46,708 nucleotides of DNA from Bacteroidota bacterium (GCA_027487625.1 JAIYDG010000685.1:1-46708); one strand, 5' to 3'; positions 29,101-38,151 are shown, counted from the first letter of the stretch. Translations and numbers: made by a program. The notes: generated from the letters alone by a model not told the origin.

Positions 29101-32100
29101 GCAGGAACAAGTTCTACAATTTCTGGAGGAGTTTCAGCAAATGCTGGTCAATTATTATGTACAAGCAAAGTTATTTTCACAAATGCATCTACAATCAATG
29201 AAGGATCAATTGTGAATTATACTTGGAACTTTAATGATGGAAGTCCAATAATTTCAACAACATCACAAGACAATTTAAAACACGAATTCCCTATTAAAGC
29301 AGAAAGTTTAATGGCTTGGGGAGATCCAGGATATCCTAATGTAATTCGTTCTATTTTGGTAACTGCTACTTCTGATAGAGGTTGTGTATCAACATCTACA
29401 ATTACTAGACATATCACAAATGCACCAACTGCAATAATTAGCATGTCATTCCCAACTACACAATGTTTAAATGGAAATGCTTTCAACTTCAGAAATTCAT
29501 CGACTAACCATTGGCCATCATTTGTTAATGGTAATAAATGGACATGGGGTAATGGAGATACTAATATTACAACAGTCTATAATGATTATAATTATGCAAG
29601 TGAAGGTTCTTACAGAGTTCATTTGATTTCTTATGCATCAACTGGATGTACAGATACAACTTTTATGGATGTAAATGTATTAAGCGCTCCAACTGCATCT
29701 TATACTCACAATGCTTCTTGCACAAACAGTGTTTCTTTCACTGACCAATCAGTTCATGCAACTTCATACTCTTGGGATTTTGGAAACGGAACAACTTCTA
29801 CTTTAGCAAATCCTTCTGTTACTTATGCTGCACCTGGAGCTTACCATGTAAAACTTACCATTAATGGTTCAAACTCATGCGGCACATCTGCTAGTTTAGA
29901 TAGTCAATTGGTAGTTGTTGGAAATGTACCGAGTTTATCATTTACAACTGCAACAAATTCTTGTAACAACAGAATGAGCTTTACTAATACATCAACAAGT
30001 GCAAGTGGAACACCAAGTTATATTTGGAGATTTGGAGATGGAAATACTTCTATTTTAGCAAATCCAACACATGATTATTTAACAGGTGGAAGTAAAAGTG
30101 TTGTATTGGAAGCAGTATCATCAACAGGATGTTCAGCAACAATAACACAATCAGTAACAGCAACAGCATTTAATACCAATGTTATAGATGCAGACTTTAC
30201 AATTACTCAAGCAGATTTATGTGTTAACACAGTTAGTTTAGCTAATACATCTTTAAATTCAACTGTTTCTACCACATACCAATATTCATTAGATAATGGC
30301 TCATTTCAAACAATATCATCATTTCCTGTTGTTTTAAGCAGCTTAACAAACGGCGCACATACTATAGTTTTCAGAGCAACAGAAGGTGCATGTGTAAGTA
30401 ATGAGACTAAATCATTTAACTTAAACAGAGATGTTACACCTTCATTTACAGTTGGAACTCAACAAAGCTGTAATACATTATTAAGTTTTGCGAATACAAC
30501 TTCTGGAACAGGTCCATTTACTTATTTCTGGAATTTTGATGATGGTGGTGCAAATTCAACATCAATCAATACGAGTCATACTTTCTCTGCTGGTGGAACA
30601 TTTGAAGTTGAATTAACTGCAATTACTTCAGTAGGTTGTTCTACAACTGTTAGTCAAAATGTTGTTGTAAATGCACCAGCTACAAGCGGTCCTACAGCAT
30701 CATTTACAAATTCAACTTCAGGTGGATGTGCAGCAGGATATAACTTTACAAATACATCAACTGGAGCTACTAGTTACTTATGGGATTTTGGAGATGGTAG
30801 CACATCAAATGTTGCAAATCCAACAAAAGGTTATGGAGCAACCGGAACCTTTACAGTTACTCTAACAGCATATAATGGTTCAGGATGTCAATCAGTAACA
30901 AGTTCAAGCTTAGTAGTAACAAGTGTAGCAAACGGCCCATTAGCTGGTTTTACAATCGAGAATACAGGTCAATGTGGTGCAGGAGCACAATTTAGCTTCC
31001 TAAACACATCTTCACACGTAGGACCAGGATGGATTCCAACTTCTATTTGGGATTTTGGTGATGGAACAACTTCAACTAATACATTTGTTTATGGTAAAAC
31101 ATATTCAAGTACAGGTTACAAAACAATTACCTTAACTGTAGTAAATTCAGCTGGATGTTCATCTTCATATAGCAGAATATTATATGTAGGAACTGCACCT
31201 ACCGCTTCATTTACTCCTTCATATACTGCTTGTAGCAAAACTGTTAGTTTCACAAATAGTTCAAGTACTGGTGCTGGAATTTCATATTCTTGGAACTTTG
31301 GTGATGGTAGCACATCTACTTCTACAAATCCTAGCATAACTTATGCAACAGTTGGAAGTTATGATGTTACATTAACTGTAAATAACCAAGGTTGTATCTC
31401 AACTAATACTCAAACAGTAGAAGTAGGTTCATCACCAACCGTGAGTTTTTCTGATTCAATTGGAACATGTGCAAACAACATTGTATTTGTAAATAATTCA
31501 AGCGTTGATTATGGAGATTTAACTTATAGCTGGGATTTTGGAGATGGAACAAGTTCTACACTTGAAACACCAATTAAAGCATATGCAAGTTCAGGAACTA
31601 AATCAGTAACCTTAACGGCAACAAACTCTACAGGTTGTAGCATCTCAAGCACTAGAAGTATTTCTGCAGTTGCAGCAACACAAGCACCGATTTCTTCATT
31701 TACACATGGTGCAGTTGAAACTTCTTGCACGAATACTCATACATTCACAAACACCTCAAGCGTATCAACAGGCGTGCCTACATATAGATGGGATTTTGGA
31801 AATGGTGATACTTCAATTTCTGCATCACCAACTGTTAGATACAATTATCCTGGAACTTATTTGGTTTCATTAACTGTAAATGATGGTGTTTGTTCTACAG
31901 TTTATACAGAAAACATTCATGCAGCTGTAGGACATAGTGGTCCAATTGTGCAGTTTACAACTCCACTTGCAACACAATGTATTAGTTCAAATAGATTTGA
32001 CTTCTCAAACTCTACTTACTTCATTGGATGGGGTTGGGTAAATAATGGATATACTTGGAATTTTGGTGATGGTACAACATCAACTTCAACTTTCCATTAT

Positions 32101-32583
32101 GGTAAAACTTATGCAGCTCCTGGAACCTATACAGTTACTTTAAATGCAGTTTCAATGGCTGGTTGTGCAGGAAGTGCAACAATGAATGTAACAGTTGTAG
32201 CTTTACCTTGTACAGGTTTATCAGTGGTTACTATGGACGACTTACCAACTGAAATCAGCAAAGACGGTGAAATAAAAGCTGCCGGTTCTGATGTTACAGG
32301 AGTATCTTCAGTAACAGCGAATAGCTTCAATATTAACTTATACCCGAATCCAAATACAGGTAGCTTCACAATTAGTGTGGCTGATATGGTTAATTACAAA
32401 GATGTAGATGTTGTTATAGTTGATATGTTAGGAAGATCAGTTTACAACAAATCACATGATTTAAGAAACGAGAATAGCATTGAATTTAGAAACTTAAATT
32501 TAGATGCTGGTAAATACCATGTTATTCTAAGTAATGGAAACAAGGTAATTGGAAGAGCATTCTTTGCAGTTGCTGGTCAATAA
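26119..32583 (+). CDS. Giant secreted PKD/Ig-repeat protein with T9SS sorting domain
   Basis: About 2154 residues from the ATG at 26119; the frame is open six bases further to a TTG, which is less likely. A signal peptide ends near SDSFSQ. Residues 120-714 are seven tandem 85-residue Ig-like units, each with one Cys in GPKCEG and one in ANGCS. From about 720 to 2040 there are about 13 PKD-like domains with the motif WDFGDGTTS or variants, often followed by a GC near the end that may form disulfides. The last 80 residues are a type A T9SS domain (NLYPNPNTGSF, DMLGRSVYNK). The composition, rich in Ser, Thr, Asn and Gly, fits a surface adhesin or matrix protein. The 245-bp gap before it holds no gene. 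Confidence 0.88.
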   Translation: MNKSILNNKTLMLVFMATIGFVSDSFSQITGVSISAPTSICNNGTGASISATLAGTPVGPTTYLWTTTGDGTFTNSSAQSTTYVPGANDLSTKVFALSVEVDDNGNIQNASGYSVNINNAPTISAISNNGPKCEGVAINLLATTADGDGTTLNFAWTGSNGFTASTEDATISNPVNANDGSYTLTITDDNNCSASSSTTVTVYQKPAISAISNDGPKCEGLNINLSATTSAGESAISTYTWAGSNGFSASTEDAIINSVVNAHDGVYTLTIEDANGCITNNTTTVVVHQKPNISSISNNGPKCEGLNINLTASTSAGDAAISTYSWSGSNGFTASTEDATINSVVNAHDGSYTLTIEDANGCSVNSSTTVTVHQKPSITAISNNGPKCEGLNINLNASTSAGDGAISSYTWAGSNGFSASTEDAIISSAVNANDGSYTLTVEDANGCSVSNSTTVVVYQKATISAITNNGPKCEGLNIDLNSTVSAGDGAISSYTWAGSNGFSASTEDATINSVVNAHDGSYTLTVLDANGCSINNSTSVVVNQKPTISAISNNGPKCEGLNIDLNSTITIGDGAISTYTWSGSNGFSASTEDATINSVVNANDGSYTLTLLDANGCSVNNSTTVVVHQKPTISAISNNGPKCEGLNINLNATTSAGDGAISSYTWAGSNGFTASTEDAIINSVVNANDGSYTLTVLDANGCSVNNSTTVTVYQNPTASYSITESSVIPNDNIICSTSSASFNGSSSSLGDGSSITTYAWLRGVTPVGTNSNSYSTSTAGSYTLRVTDNLGCSNTSSSQTLTVNSLPSATIGVNDADQCINGVGYAGNNSFNFSSTNTTNIANYAWNLGDGIGASSGASNSTYNSYVYGDEGTYTVTLNLLDNNGCTNTATRNVFVRPKPVVSFASSSALQQCLSTNSFVFTNGTTLSDGTPNTGTSYSWNFRNGSLGTGATPTKVYTADGHYTVTLTATTTHGCIDSFNRVNYLDVWPSPNIVAGTSSTISGGVSANAGQLLCTSKVIFTNASTINEGSIVNYTWNFNDGSPIISTTSQDNLKHEFPIKAESLMAWGDPGYPNVIRSILVTATSDRGCVSTSTITRHITNAPTAIISMSFPTTQCLNGNAFNFRNSSTNHWPSFVNGNKWTWGNGDTNITTVYNDYNYASEGSYRVHLISYASTGCTDTTFMDVNVLSAPTASYTHNASCTNSVSFTDQSVHATSYSWDFGNGTTSTLANPSVTYAAPGAYHVKLTINGSNSCGTSASLDSQLVVVGNVPSLSFTTATNSCNNRMSFTNTSTSASGTPSYIWRFGDGNTSILANPTHDYLTGGSKSVVLEAVSSTGCSATITQSVTATAFNTNVIDADFTITQADLCVNTVSLANTSLNSTVSTTYQYSLDNGSFQTISSFPVVLSSLTNGAHTIVFRATEGACVSNETKSFNLNRDVTPSFTVGTQQSCNTLLSFANTTSGTGPFTYFWNFDDGGANSTSINTSHTFSAGGTFEVELTAITSVGCSTTVSQNVVVNAPATSGPTASFTNSTSGGCAAGYNFTNTSTGATSYLWDFGDGSTSNVANPTKGYGATGTFTVTLTAYNGSGCQSVTSSSLVVTSVANGPLAGFTIENTGQCGAGAQFSFLNTSSHVGPGWIPTSIWDFGDGTTSTNTFVYGKTYSSTGYKTITLTVVNSAGCSSSYSRILYVGTAPTASFTPSYTACSKTVSFTNSSSTGAGISYSWNFGDGSTSTSTNPSITYATVGSYDVTLTVNNQGCISTNTQTVEVGSSPTVSFSDSIGTCANNIVFVNNSSVDYGDLTYSWDFGDGTSSTLETPIKAYASSGTKSVTLTATNSTGCSISSTRSISAVAATQAPISSFTHGAVETSCTNTHTFTNTSSVSTGVPTYRWDFGNGDTSISASPTVRYNYPGTYLVSLTVNDGVCSTVYTENIHAAVGHSGPIVQFTTPLATQCISSNRFDFSNSTYFIGWGWVNNGYTWNFGDGTTSTSTFHYGKTYAAPGTYTVTLNAVSMAGCAGSATMNVTVVALPCTGLSVVTMDDLPTEISKDGEIKAAGSDVTGVSSVTANSFNINLYPNPNTGSFTISVADMVNYKDVDVVIVDMLGRSVYNKSHDLRNENSIEFRNLNLDAGKYHVILSNGNKVIGRAFFAVAGQ
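26476..28260 (+). repeat. Seven tandem 255-bp coding repeats
   Basis: Units begin at 26476, 26731, 26986, 27241, 27496, 27751 and 28006, with no length change. Each encodes an 85-residue Ig-like domain starting at K-P-x-I-S-A-I-S. Unit 1 is the most divergent at protein level. The later units share long identical DNA blocks around GGTCCTAAATGTGAAGGATT, with scattered synonymous changes elsewhere. Confidence 0.95.
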
Positions 32584-32605
32584 AAACAATTAGATTACTA
32601 AAAAA

Positions 32606-32636
32606 GAGTTGCAAGAAATTGCAACTCTTTTTTTTT
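32606..32636 (+). terminator. Terminator of the giant PKD gene
   Basis: A perfect 9-bp stem GAGTTGCAA/TTGCAACTC closed by a GAAA tetraloop is followed by nine T. It lies 22 bp after the stop. Confidence 0.92.
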
Positions 32637-32653
32637 GCCTCATATTTGTGAAA

Positions 32654-33565
32654 ATGCCTGACAAAAAAAAATACCTAATTTTAATTCTTGGACCAACAGC
32701 CTCTGGAAAAACTGCATTATCAATAGAGCTGGCACAACACTTTCAAACGGAAATAATATCAACTGATTCAAGGCAGTTTTATAAAAGAATGGATATAGGA
32801 ACTGCTAAGCCAAATTCTTTGGAATTAAGTTTTGCTAAACACCATTATATAGATTTTCTTGAGCCTGAACAATATTATTCAGCGGGAGATTTTGAAAGAG
32901 ATTCAATAAAAAAGCTTGATGAGTTGTTTAAAGAAAAGGATATAGTTATAGCAACAGGAGGTTCTGGATTATTTGTAAAAGCATTGGTTGATGGATTAGA
33001 TGAAATGCCCAAAGCAAATTTAGAATTAAGGGCAAGATTAGAATTGGATTATGCCAAAAATGGAATTGAATTTTTACAAAATGAACTAAAGAATCTCAAT
33101 CCAAAAAAATGGGACCTGATAGACCAACAAAATCCTCAAAGGCTGATGAGGGCAATTGAAATGAGCTTACAAGGTGTTGAATTAGGAAATGTAAAAAAAA
33201 ACAGAAGCTTTGAAACAATAAAAATTGGAATTGACTGGCCAAGGGAAGAATTATACCAAAGAATTAATTTAAGGGTAGATATGATGATAGCTAATGGTTT
33301 AGAATTAGAGGCAAGAGAATTATATCATTTAAAGCACTTAAATTCATTACAAACTGTAGGTTATCAAGAGTTTTTTGATTATTTCGATGGAAAATGCAAC
33401 TTAGAATTTGCAATCGATAAAATTAAGCAACACAGCAGAAATTATGCTAAGCGCCAACTAACCTGGTTTAAAAAAGACGAAGAGATTATTTGGAAAAAAG
33501 CAAGTGAAGTCGCTGAAATAAAGAATCTTATAGAGATTACATGTCATTACAACAAAGCTCAATAA
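32654..33565 (+). CDS. miaA: tRNA dimethylallyltransferase MiaA
   Basis: A 303-residue enzyme that transfers a dimethylallyl group to N6 of A37 in tRNAs reading UNN codons. The P-loop is GPTASGKT at residues 13-20, followed by DSRQFYKRMDIGTAKP and the later GGSGLFVKAL and QNPQRLMRAIE motifs. I start at ATG 32654. The frame is open upstream to 32609, but that part runs through the preceding terminator and is not family-like. A CATATTTG (32641-32648), close to the -7 consensus, ends 5 bp before the ATG, so the mRNA may be almost leaderless. Confidence 0.95.
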   Translation: MPDKKKYLILILGPTASGKTALSIELAQHFQTEIISTDSRQFYKRMDIGTAKPNSLELSFAKHHYIDFLEPEQYYSAGDFERDSIKKLDELFKEKDIVIATGGSGLFVKALVDGLDEMPKANLELRARLELDYAKNGIEFLQNELKNLNPKKWDLIDQQNPQRLMRAIEMSLQGVELGNVKKNRSFETIKIGIDWPREELYQRINLRVDMMIANGLELEARELYHLKHLNSLQTVGYQEFFDYFDGKCNLEFAIDKIKQHSRNYAKRQLTWFKKDEEIIWKKASEVAEIKNLIEITCHYNKAQ

Positions 33566-33572
33566 ATTTACT

Positions 33573-33580
33573 TATTTTTG
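33573..33580 (+). promoter_or_regulatory. -7 element before the TerC gene
   Basis: TATTTTTG is followed by CAGCCGG, 19 bp before the ATG at 33600. No good -33 TTG at 17-21 bp was found, so the call is tentative. Confidence 0.35.
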
Positions 33581-33599
33581 CAGCCGGAAAAATCCAAAG

Positions 33600-34358
33600 A
33601 TGATAGAACTATTTAGCAGACCGGAAGCTTGGCTTTCCTTAGTAACATTAACTATAATGGAAATCGTGTTGGGAATCGACAACGTTATTTTCATTTCATT
33701 GGTAACAGGTAAACTTCCTAAAGAACATCAGCAAAAAGCAAGGCGAATAGGAATATTTCTGGCTCTTTTTATTAGAATTATTCTTTTGAGCTTTTTATCA
33801 CATATAGTTAATAGTCCGCAGAACCCTGTTTTTACTATTATCGAACACCCTATTACCGTTAGAGATATTGTTTTATTGGGAGGAGGTTTATTTTTATTGT
33901 ATAAAAGTACAATTGAAATTTTTGAACTACTCGAAGATGGAGGTGATGAGCAAAGTAAAAATATACAAGCTAAATTTTGGAATGTTGTATTTCAAGTTAT
34001 TTTGATTGATATCGTGTTTTCATTTGACTCAATAATAACAGCAGTAGGATTAGCTCAAGATTTACCCGTTATGATTCTTGCCGTTGTTGTTTCTATGATT
34101 ATTATGTTATTCTTTTCAGGATATATTGCAGAATTCATTAATAAACATCCAAGTATAAAGTTATTAGCTTTAGCCTTTTTACTGGTTATAGGAATCATGC
34201 TAATTATAGAAGGCTGGAATCACGAAGTGGCTGAAAAATTCAACCTAAAAGCTTACGTATATTTTGCAATGGCCTTCTCAATTGGAATAGAACTATTGAA
34301 CATGAAAATGCGCAAGAAAGATTCGAAATCCGTTGAACTTAAAGATATTTATAAATAG
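33600..34358 (+). CDS. TerC family membrane protein
   Basis: A 252-residue polytopic inner-membrane protein with about seven transmembrane helices. The acidic motifs inside the membrane that mark the TerC family are present: EIVLGIDNVIF near 21-31 and IDIVFSFDSIITAVG near 135-149. Family members have been tied to metal export, often manganese, and to loading exported proteins with metal; the old tellurite-resistance name is misleading. It may be transcribed with lipB, which starts 6 bp after it. Confidence 0.85.
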   Translation: MIELFSRPEAWLSLVTLTIMEIVLGIDNVIFISLVTGKLPKEHQQKARRIGIFLALFIRIILLSFLSHIVNSPQNPVFTIIEHPITVRDIVLLGGGLFLLYKSTIEIFELLEDGGDEQSKNIQAKFWNVVFQVILIDIVFSFDSIITAVGLAQDLPVMILAVVVSMIIMLFFSGYIAEFINKHPSIKLLALAFLLVIGIMLIIEGWNHEVAEKFNLKAYVYFAMAFSIGIELLNMKMRKKDSKSVELKDIYK

Positions 34359-34364
34359 TTTACC

Positions 34365-35066
34365 ATGAACAAAATGGTAAAATTAACCGACTGGGGATTA
34401 ATAGATTACAAAACTGCATGGGACCAACAAGAAGTTCTTTTTAAAGAATTGGTTGATACCAAACTTTTGGAAAGAGAATTTGACCCCAAAGACAAAACTG
34501 TTTTAAAAAACACACTAATTTTTTGCGAACATCCACACGTTTATACATTAGGTAAAAGTGGAGATGTAGCTAATTTATTACTGGATGAACAAGGCTTAAA
34601 AGACGCAAATGCTGTTTTTTATCCTATTAACAGAGGTGGAGACATAACTTATCATGGTCCTGGCCAGTTAGTGGTTTACCCAATATTTGATTTGGAGCAA
34701 TTTTTCACTGATATCCATAGGTATTTAAGAACACTTGAAGAAGCAATTATTAAAACCTTGGCTGAATATGGAATTGAAGCAGGCAGGTATGAAGGCTATA
34801 CCGGAGTTTGGCTTGATGCAGATAATGATAAAGCAAGGAAAATTTGTGCAATGGGAGTTAGATGCAGCAGATGGGTTACTATGCACGGATTGGCATTTAA
34901 TGTAAATTCGGATTTAAATTATTTTAAGAACATCATTCCATGTGGCATCGATGATAAAGATGTGACTTCTATGGAACGTGAACTTGGGAAAAAAGTAGAT
35001 ATGGATGAAGTAAAGCAAAAACTAAAAATCCATTTGGCTGAATTATTTGAATTCGAATACCAATAA
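34365..35066 (+). CDS. lipB: Lipoyl(octanoyl) transferase LipB
   Basis: A 233-residue enzyme that moves octanoyl from ACP to the lipoyl domains of 2-oxoacid dehydrogenases and GcvH. Key parts are RGGDITYHGPGQLVVYPIF, the catalytic lysine segment ARKICAMGVRCSRWVTMHG and the catalytic cysteine in NIIPCGI. All are intact. LipA, which finishes the cofactor, is not in this window. The gene is closed by a strong terminator 8 bp after the stop. Confidence 0.95.
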   Translation: MNKMVKLTDWGLIDYKTAWDQQEVLFKELVDTKLLEREFDPKDKTVLKNTLIFCEHPHVYTLGKSGDVANLLLDEQGLKDANAVFYPINRGGDITYHGPGQLVVYPIFDLEQFFTDIHRYLRTLEEAIIKTLAEYGIEAGRYEGYTGVWLDADNDKARKICAMGVRCSRWVTMHGLAFNVNSDLNYFKNIIPCGIDDKDVTSMERELGKKVDMDEVKQKLKIHLAELFEFEYQ

Positions 35067-35074
35067 ATATTAAC

Positions 35075-35113
35075 AAAAAGAGCGGGCGAACCTTTGGTTC
35101 GCCCGCTCTTTTT
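35075..35113. terminator. Bidirectional terminator
   Basis: An 18-bp perfect stem with a GC-rich core (AGAGCGGGCGAACC paired with GGTTCGCCCGCTCT) and a TTT loop has A and T tracts on its two sides. It serves lipB from the left and the acyl-CoA dehydrogenase from the right. Confidence 0.93.
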
Positions 35114-35134
35114 GTATCGAAGTCTAAAACCTTT

Positions 35135-36274
35135 TTATTTCAATATGCTTCTAGCAATAACCAATTTTTGAATTTCACTAGTACCCTCTCCTATTGTACA
35201 TAATTTAGAATCACGATAGAATTTTTCTACAGGGAAATCTTTAGTATATCCATATCCGCCAAAAATTTGTACAGCCTCAGTCGAAGCCCAAACTGCTACT
35301 TCACTTGCATAATACTTGGCAAAAGCACCTTCTCTATTTACGCTTAAACCTTTATTCTTTCTATCTGCAGCTTGTAAAGTTAATAGTTCAGCAGCTTCAA
35401 TTCTTGTAGCCATATCAGCTATCTTAAATGAAATGCCTTGGAAATTTGAGATTGGTTGACCGAATTGTTGACGCTCTTTTGAATATTTCAAAGCAGCTTC
35501 ATAAGCACCTTTTGCAATTCCTAATGATAGAGATGCAATTGAAATTCTACCTCCATCAAGAATTTTCATGGCTTGTTTAAAACCATCTCCAACTTCACCC
35601 AAAACATTTTCTTCAGGAATTCTGCAATCTTCAAATATTAATTCTGCAGTTTCTGAAGCACGCATTCCCAATTTATTTTCTTTTTTACCACCTTTAAAAC
35701 CGGGAGTTCCTCTTTCAACAACAAATGCAGTAATTCCATTTGAGTCTAACAATTCACCTGTACGTGCTAAAACAACAGCCACATCACCTGTAATTCCATG
35801 TGTAATCCAGTTTTTAGTGCCGTTTAAAACCCAATGATTACCGTCTTTTTTAGCAACACATTGCATACGCATAGCATCACTTCCTGTATTTGCTTCAGTT
35901 AAACCCCATGCTCCCATCCATTCTCCTGTAGCAAGTTTTGGTAACCAACGTTTCTTTTGTTCATCGTTTCCAAAATACATGATATGGCCTGTACAAAGTG
36001 AATTATGTGCAGCCATACTTAATCCAACTGAGCCGCAAACTTTTGATAATTCAACAATAGCAGTAACATATTCAAAATAACCTAATCCGGAGCCTCCGTA
36101 TTCTTCAGGAACTAAAACTCCCAATAGGCCTAATTTACCCATCTCGCGAAACATTTCTCTTGGAAAGAATTGCGCTTCATCCCATTCCATAACATAGGGA
36201 CGAACATTTTTTTCAGCGAAATCACGCACCATTTGGGCGATCATTCTTTGGTTTTCGGTTTGGTCGAAATTCAT
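35135..36274 (-). CDS. Acyl-CoA dehydrogenase
   Basis: A 379-residue FAD enzyme of beta- or branched-chain acyl oxidation. The start is ATG 36274 ([11 protein letters not shown]); the open frame continues nine codons to a TTG, which adds nothing family-like. Visible motifs are [10 protein letters not shown] near 59-68, [11 protein letters not shown] near 126-136, KNWITHG near 155, [13 protein letters not shown] near 265, and IGEGTSEIQ near the end. The Glu before GTSEIQ is the catalytic base position of short- and medium-chain members. The chain-length class cannot be settled. It is monocistronic as far as I can see. Confidence 0.92.
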   Translation of the reverse strand: MNFDQTENQRMIAQMVRDFAEKNVRPYVMEWDEAQFFPREMFREMGKLGLLGVLVPEEYGGSGLGYFEYVTAIVELSKVCGSVGLSMAAHNSLCTGHIMYFGNDEQKKRWLPKLATGEWMGAWGLTEANTGSDAMRMQCVAKKDGNHWVLNGTKNWITHGITGDVAVVLARTGELLDSNGITAFVVERGTPGFKGGKKENKLGMRASETAELIFEDCRIPEENVLGEVGDGFKQAMKILDGGRISIASLSLGIAKGAYEAALKYSKERQQFGQPISNFQGISFKIADMATRIEAAELLTLQAADRKNKGLSVNREGAFAKYYASEVAVWASTEAVQIFGGYGYTKDFPVEKFYRDSKLCTIGEGTSEIQKLVIARSILK

Positions 36275-36349
36275 AAAATTGGTATTCGGTTTGTTCCGCA
36301 ATATCCAACTTAGTCATTAAAAAACGATGAAGATATTTTGCAAATTTTG

Positions 36350-37021
36350 CTAATCAACAAATACATATGGTTTTATCAAATTTAAAATTGAATCATTTAT
36401 TGTTTTCATGTTTTTTAAATCGTAAATTTCTTTGAATGGACCATGAACTTGGCGATAGTTTACAATTTGTTTAGACAATCTAAATTTGAAATAAGGATGC
36501 GACTTTAATTCATCAAAACTTACATTATTGAGATTAAACTTAACCACAGATTTTGAACTAATCGTAATTTTACCATCTAGGTCATATAACAAATCTTCAT
36601 TAAACCCATAAATCTCTGTTAACTGCTGTAAACTCACAAAACCACCCAGCTTTTTCCTGTATTGAAGAATTTTCGATGTTAGTGCAGGACCAACTCTGTA
36701 TAATGAAAGTATTTCCAAACTATCGGCCAGATTTAAATCTATAATTGACAATTTAGGTTTTGGTTCAAGTTTCCTTTTTGTAGAATCTGTATAAATGGAT
36801 TTAAAGTTTGATTTCTCAAAATCCTTAAAAGTGGATGTAGGAATTTCAGCCATTGTAAGATTAACTTCAATTGGTTTCGGTTTAAAAAATACCGGGACCC
36901 ATAATTTAATTAACCAAGTTAATAAAATAAAAAAGAGCAACAGGTAAATACCTTGCTGCTCTAATCTGTTAAAATAAAAATAGGATTCTATCCAGGTTTT
37001 AATTTTTGTCTTCATCTCCAT
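36350..37021 (-). CDS. ComEA-like helix-hairpin-helix membrane protein
   Basis: A 223-residue protein with one transmembrane helix near residues 25-46 and two helix-hairpin-helix units. The first is near 93-150 (LNLADSLEILSLYRVGPALTS) and the second near 160-223 (FNLNNVSFDELKSHPYFKF). Such proteins bind DNA without sequence preference and the periplasmic ComEA type takes up DNA; here the orientation and role are not proven. The start overlaps the small membrane gene upstream by 23 bp. A Met at codon 3 is the alternative start. Confidence 0.75.
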   Translation of the reverse strand: MEMKTKIKTWIESYFYFNRLEQQGIYLLLFFILLTWLIKLWVPVFFKPKPIEVNLTMAEIPTSTFKDFEKSNFKSIYTDSTKRKLEPKPKLSIIDLNLADSLEILSLYRVGPALTSKILQYRKKLGGFVSLQQLTEIYGFNEDLLYDLDGKITISSKSVVKFNLNNVSFDELKSHPYFKFRLSKQIVNYRQVHGPFKEIYDLKNMKTINDSILNLIKPYVFVD

Positions 37022-37169
37022 GTGTTGGTGGTTTATTGATTTTCGGATTTTTTACGATGAAAAAATACAAAAGAGCAAAAACAACCAAACCAAAAAAGGC
37101 TTCAGTTAAGAACCAAAAAGTGAAACTTGCAGGTTCTGCGGGCTTTGTAAGCAATATTAAATAATTCAT
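36999..37169 (-). CDS. Small membrane protein, 56 residues, unknown
   Basis: A short gene that is easy to miss. The translation starts MNYLILLTKPAEPASF and has one hydrophobic helix at about residues 18-39 (FWFLTEAFFGLVVFALLYFF), then a hydrophilic tail KNPKINKPPTHGDEDKN. Its ATG shares four bases with the TGA of the RmlD-like gene (ATGA), which strongly suggests coupled translation, and its end overlaps the start of the helix-hairpin-helix gene. The helix flanked by charges and the position between two real genes support a genuine gene. I do not recognise a family. Confidence 0.65.
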   Translation of the reverse strand: MNYLILLTKPAEPASFTFWFLTEAFFGLVVFALLYFFIVKNPKINKPPTHGDEDKN

Positions 37170-38074
37170 GATTTTGTTGATTTTAGCTGTTCATCGAGCA
37201 ATTTAAGGCCTTCCTGAAACGATTTGGGGTTATATCCCAAAACACTGATAGCCTTGTCTAATCTGAAGCCAGTAATAGGCGGACGTTTAGCTGGTTGTTT
37301 GATACCTTCACTGCTCGATAAATGAAGTAAACTCTTATCTAAGTTCCAATAATCAGCCACTTGAACCACCAAATCATAAACACTCATAAAGTTCTTTCCT
37401 GAGATATTATAAACTCCAGTAGCTTTTTGCTCAGCAATTAAAGCACAGCCCTGTGCTAAATCTTCTGCTAAAGTTGGTGTTCTGAATTGATCAGCAACTA
37501 CATTTATAGATTTACCTGATTCCAATGCACCTTTGGCCCAAAGTACGATATTACTACGGCTCATATCGCTTACAATCCCATACACCAAAACAGTTCTAGC
37601 AATTGCCCAGCTTTTTGATTTTGATTGAACAATTTCTTCAGCCTTAACTTTAGACAAGCCATAATAACTTATTGGGCTAGGTTTTTCTTCTTCTGTTAAA
37701 GGACCATGTGTTCCATCGAAAATAAAATCGGTTGAAACATGCACAAAGTGAATTTGATTGCGGTTACATGCATCAACCAAAAAATCAACAGCATGAACAT
37801 TTAGTGCATCACAAGCCTCTCTTTCAGTTTCACAAGCATCAACATTGGTCATAGCAGCTGTATTGATAACAACATCTGGCTTATATAAATCTAAAATAGT
37901 ATCAACCTCATTCTTTTGAGTGATATCTAAAGAAGCATAGGTATAGCCAGTTTTATCTGGATAACGATCTGCACCTCTAGCTGTAGCTATTAATTCTACT
38001 GAAGAATTTGTTTTGTAAAGGTCTACTAATTTCTGACCTAATAAACCATTACTGCCGGTAATTAAAACTTTCAT
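37166..38074 (-). CDS. RmlD-like NAD(P)-dependent sugar reductase (SDR)
   Basis: A 302-residue short-chain dehydrogenase of the dTDP-4-dehydrorhamnose reductase type. The Rossmann motif GSNGLLGQ is at 7-14, NTAAMTNVDACE near 70, VSTDFIFDG near 112 and the catalytic YYGLSK near 136-141. RmlD reduces the last intermediate of dTDP-rhamnose synthesis, but no rmlA, rmlB or rmlC is nearby, so another sugar or a general SDR role is possible. It is the first gene of an operon with the 56-residue membrane protein and the helix-hairpin-helix protein. Confidence 0.82.
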   Translation of the reverse strand: MKVLITGSNGLLGQKLVDLYKTNSSVELIATARGADRYPDKTGYTYASLDITQKNEVDTILDLYKPDVVINTAAMTNVDACETEREACDALNVHAVDFLVDACNRNQIHFVHVSTDFIFDGTHGPLTEEEKPSPISYYGLSKVKAEEIVQSKSKSWAIARTVLVYGIVSDMSRSNIVLWAKGALESGKSINVVADQFRTPTLAEDLAQGCALIAEQKATGVYNISGKNFMSVYDLVVQVADYWNLDKSLLHLSSSEGIKQPAKRPPITGFRLDKAISVLGYNPKSFQEGLKLLDEQLKSTKS

Positions 38075-38079
38075 ATTTA

Positions 38080-38107
38080 CAAAAATATCAATTCAATATT
38101 AGTTCAA
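38080..38107 (-). promoter_or_regulatory. Promoter of the RmlD-like operon
   Basis: The minus-strand -7 element is TATTTTTG (38087-38080) and the -33 TTG is at 38107-38105, with a 17-bp spacer. The -7 element ends only 5 bp before the ATG at 38074, so the transcript should start at or next to the start codon. Confidence 0.55.
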
Positions 38108-38151
38108 AGATTAAACTAAAAAAACTATGAAGTATTAGATTTGAGTTTAAT

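Noticed and set aside
26364-32369. Several antisense open frames of 68-115 codons inside the giant PKD gene
   Set aside because: They arise from the biased, repetitive codon use of the sense gene, have no family-like sequence and no promoter or spacing of their own.
32609-32653. N-terminal extension of MiaA
   Set aside because: The 15 extra codons run through the terminator of the preceding gene; the family sequence begins at the ATG at 32654.
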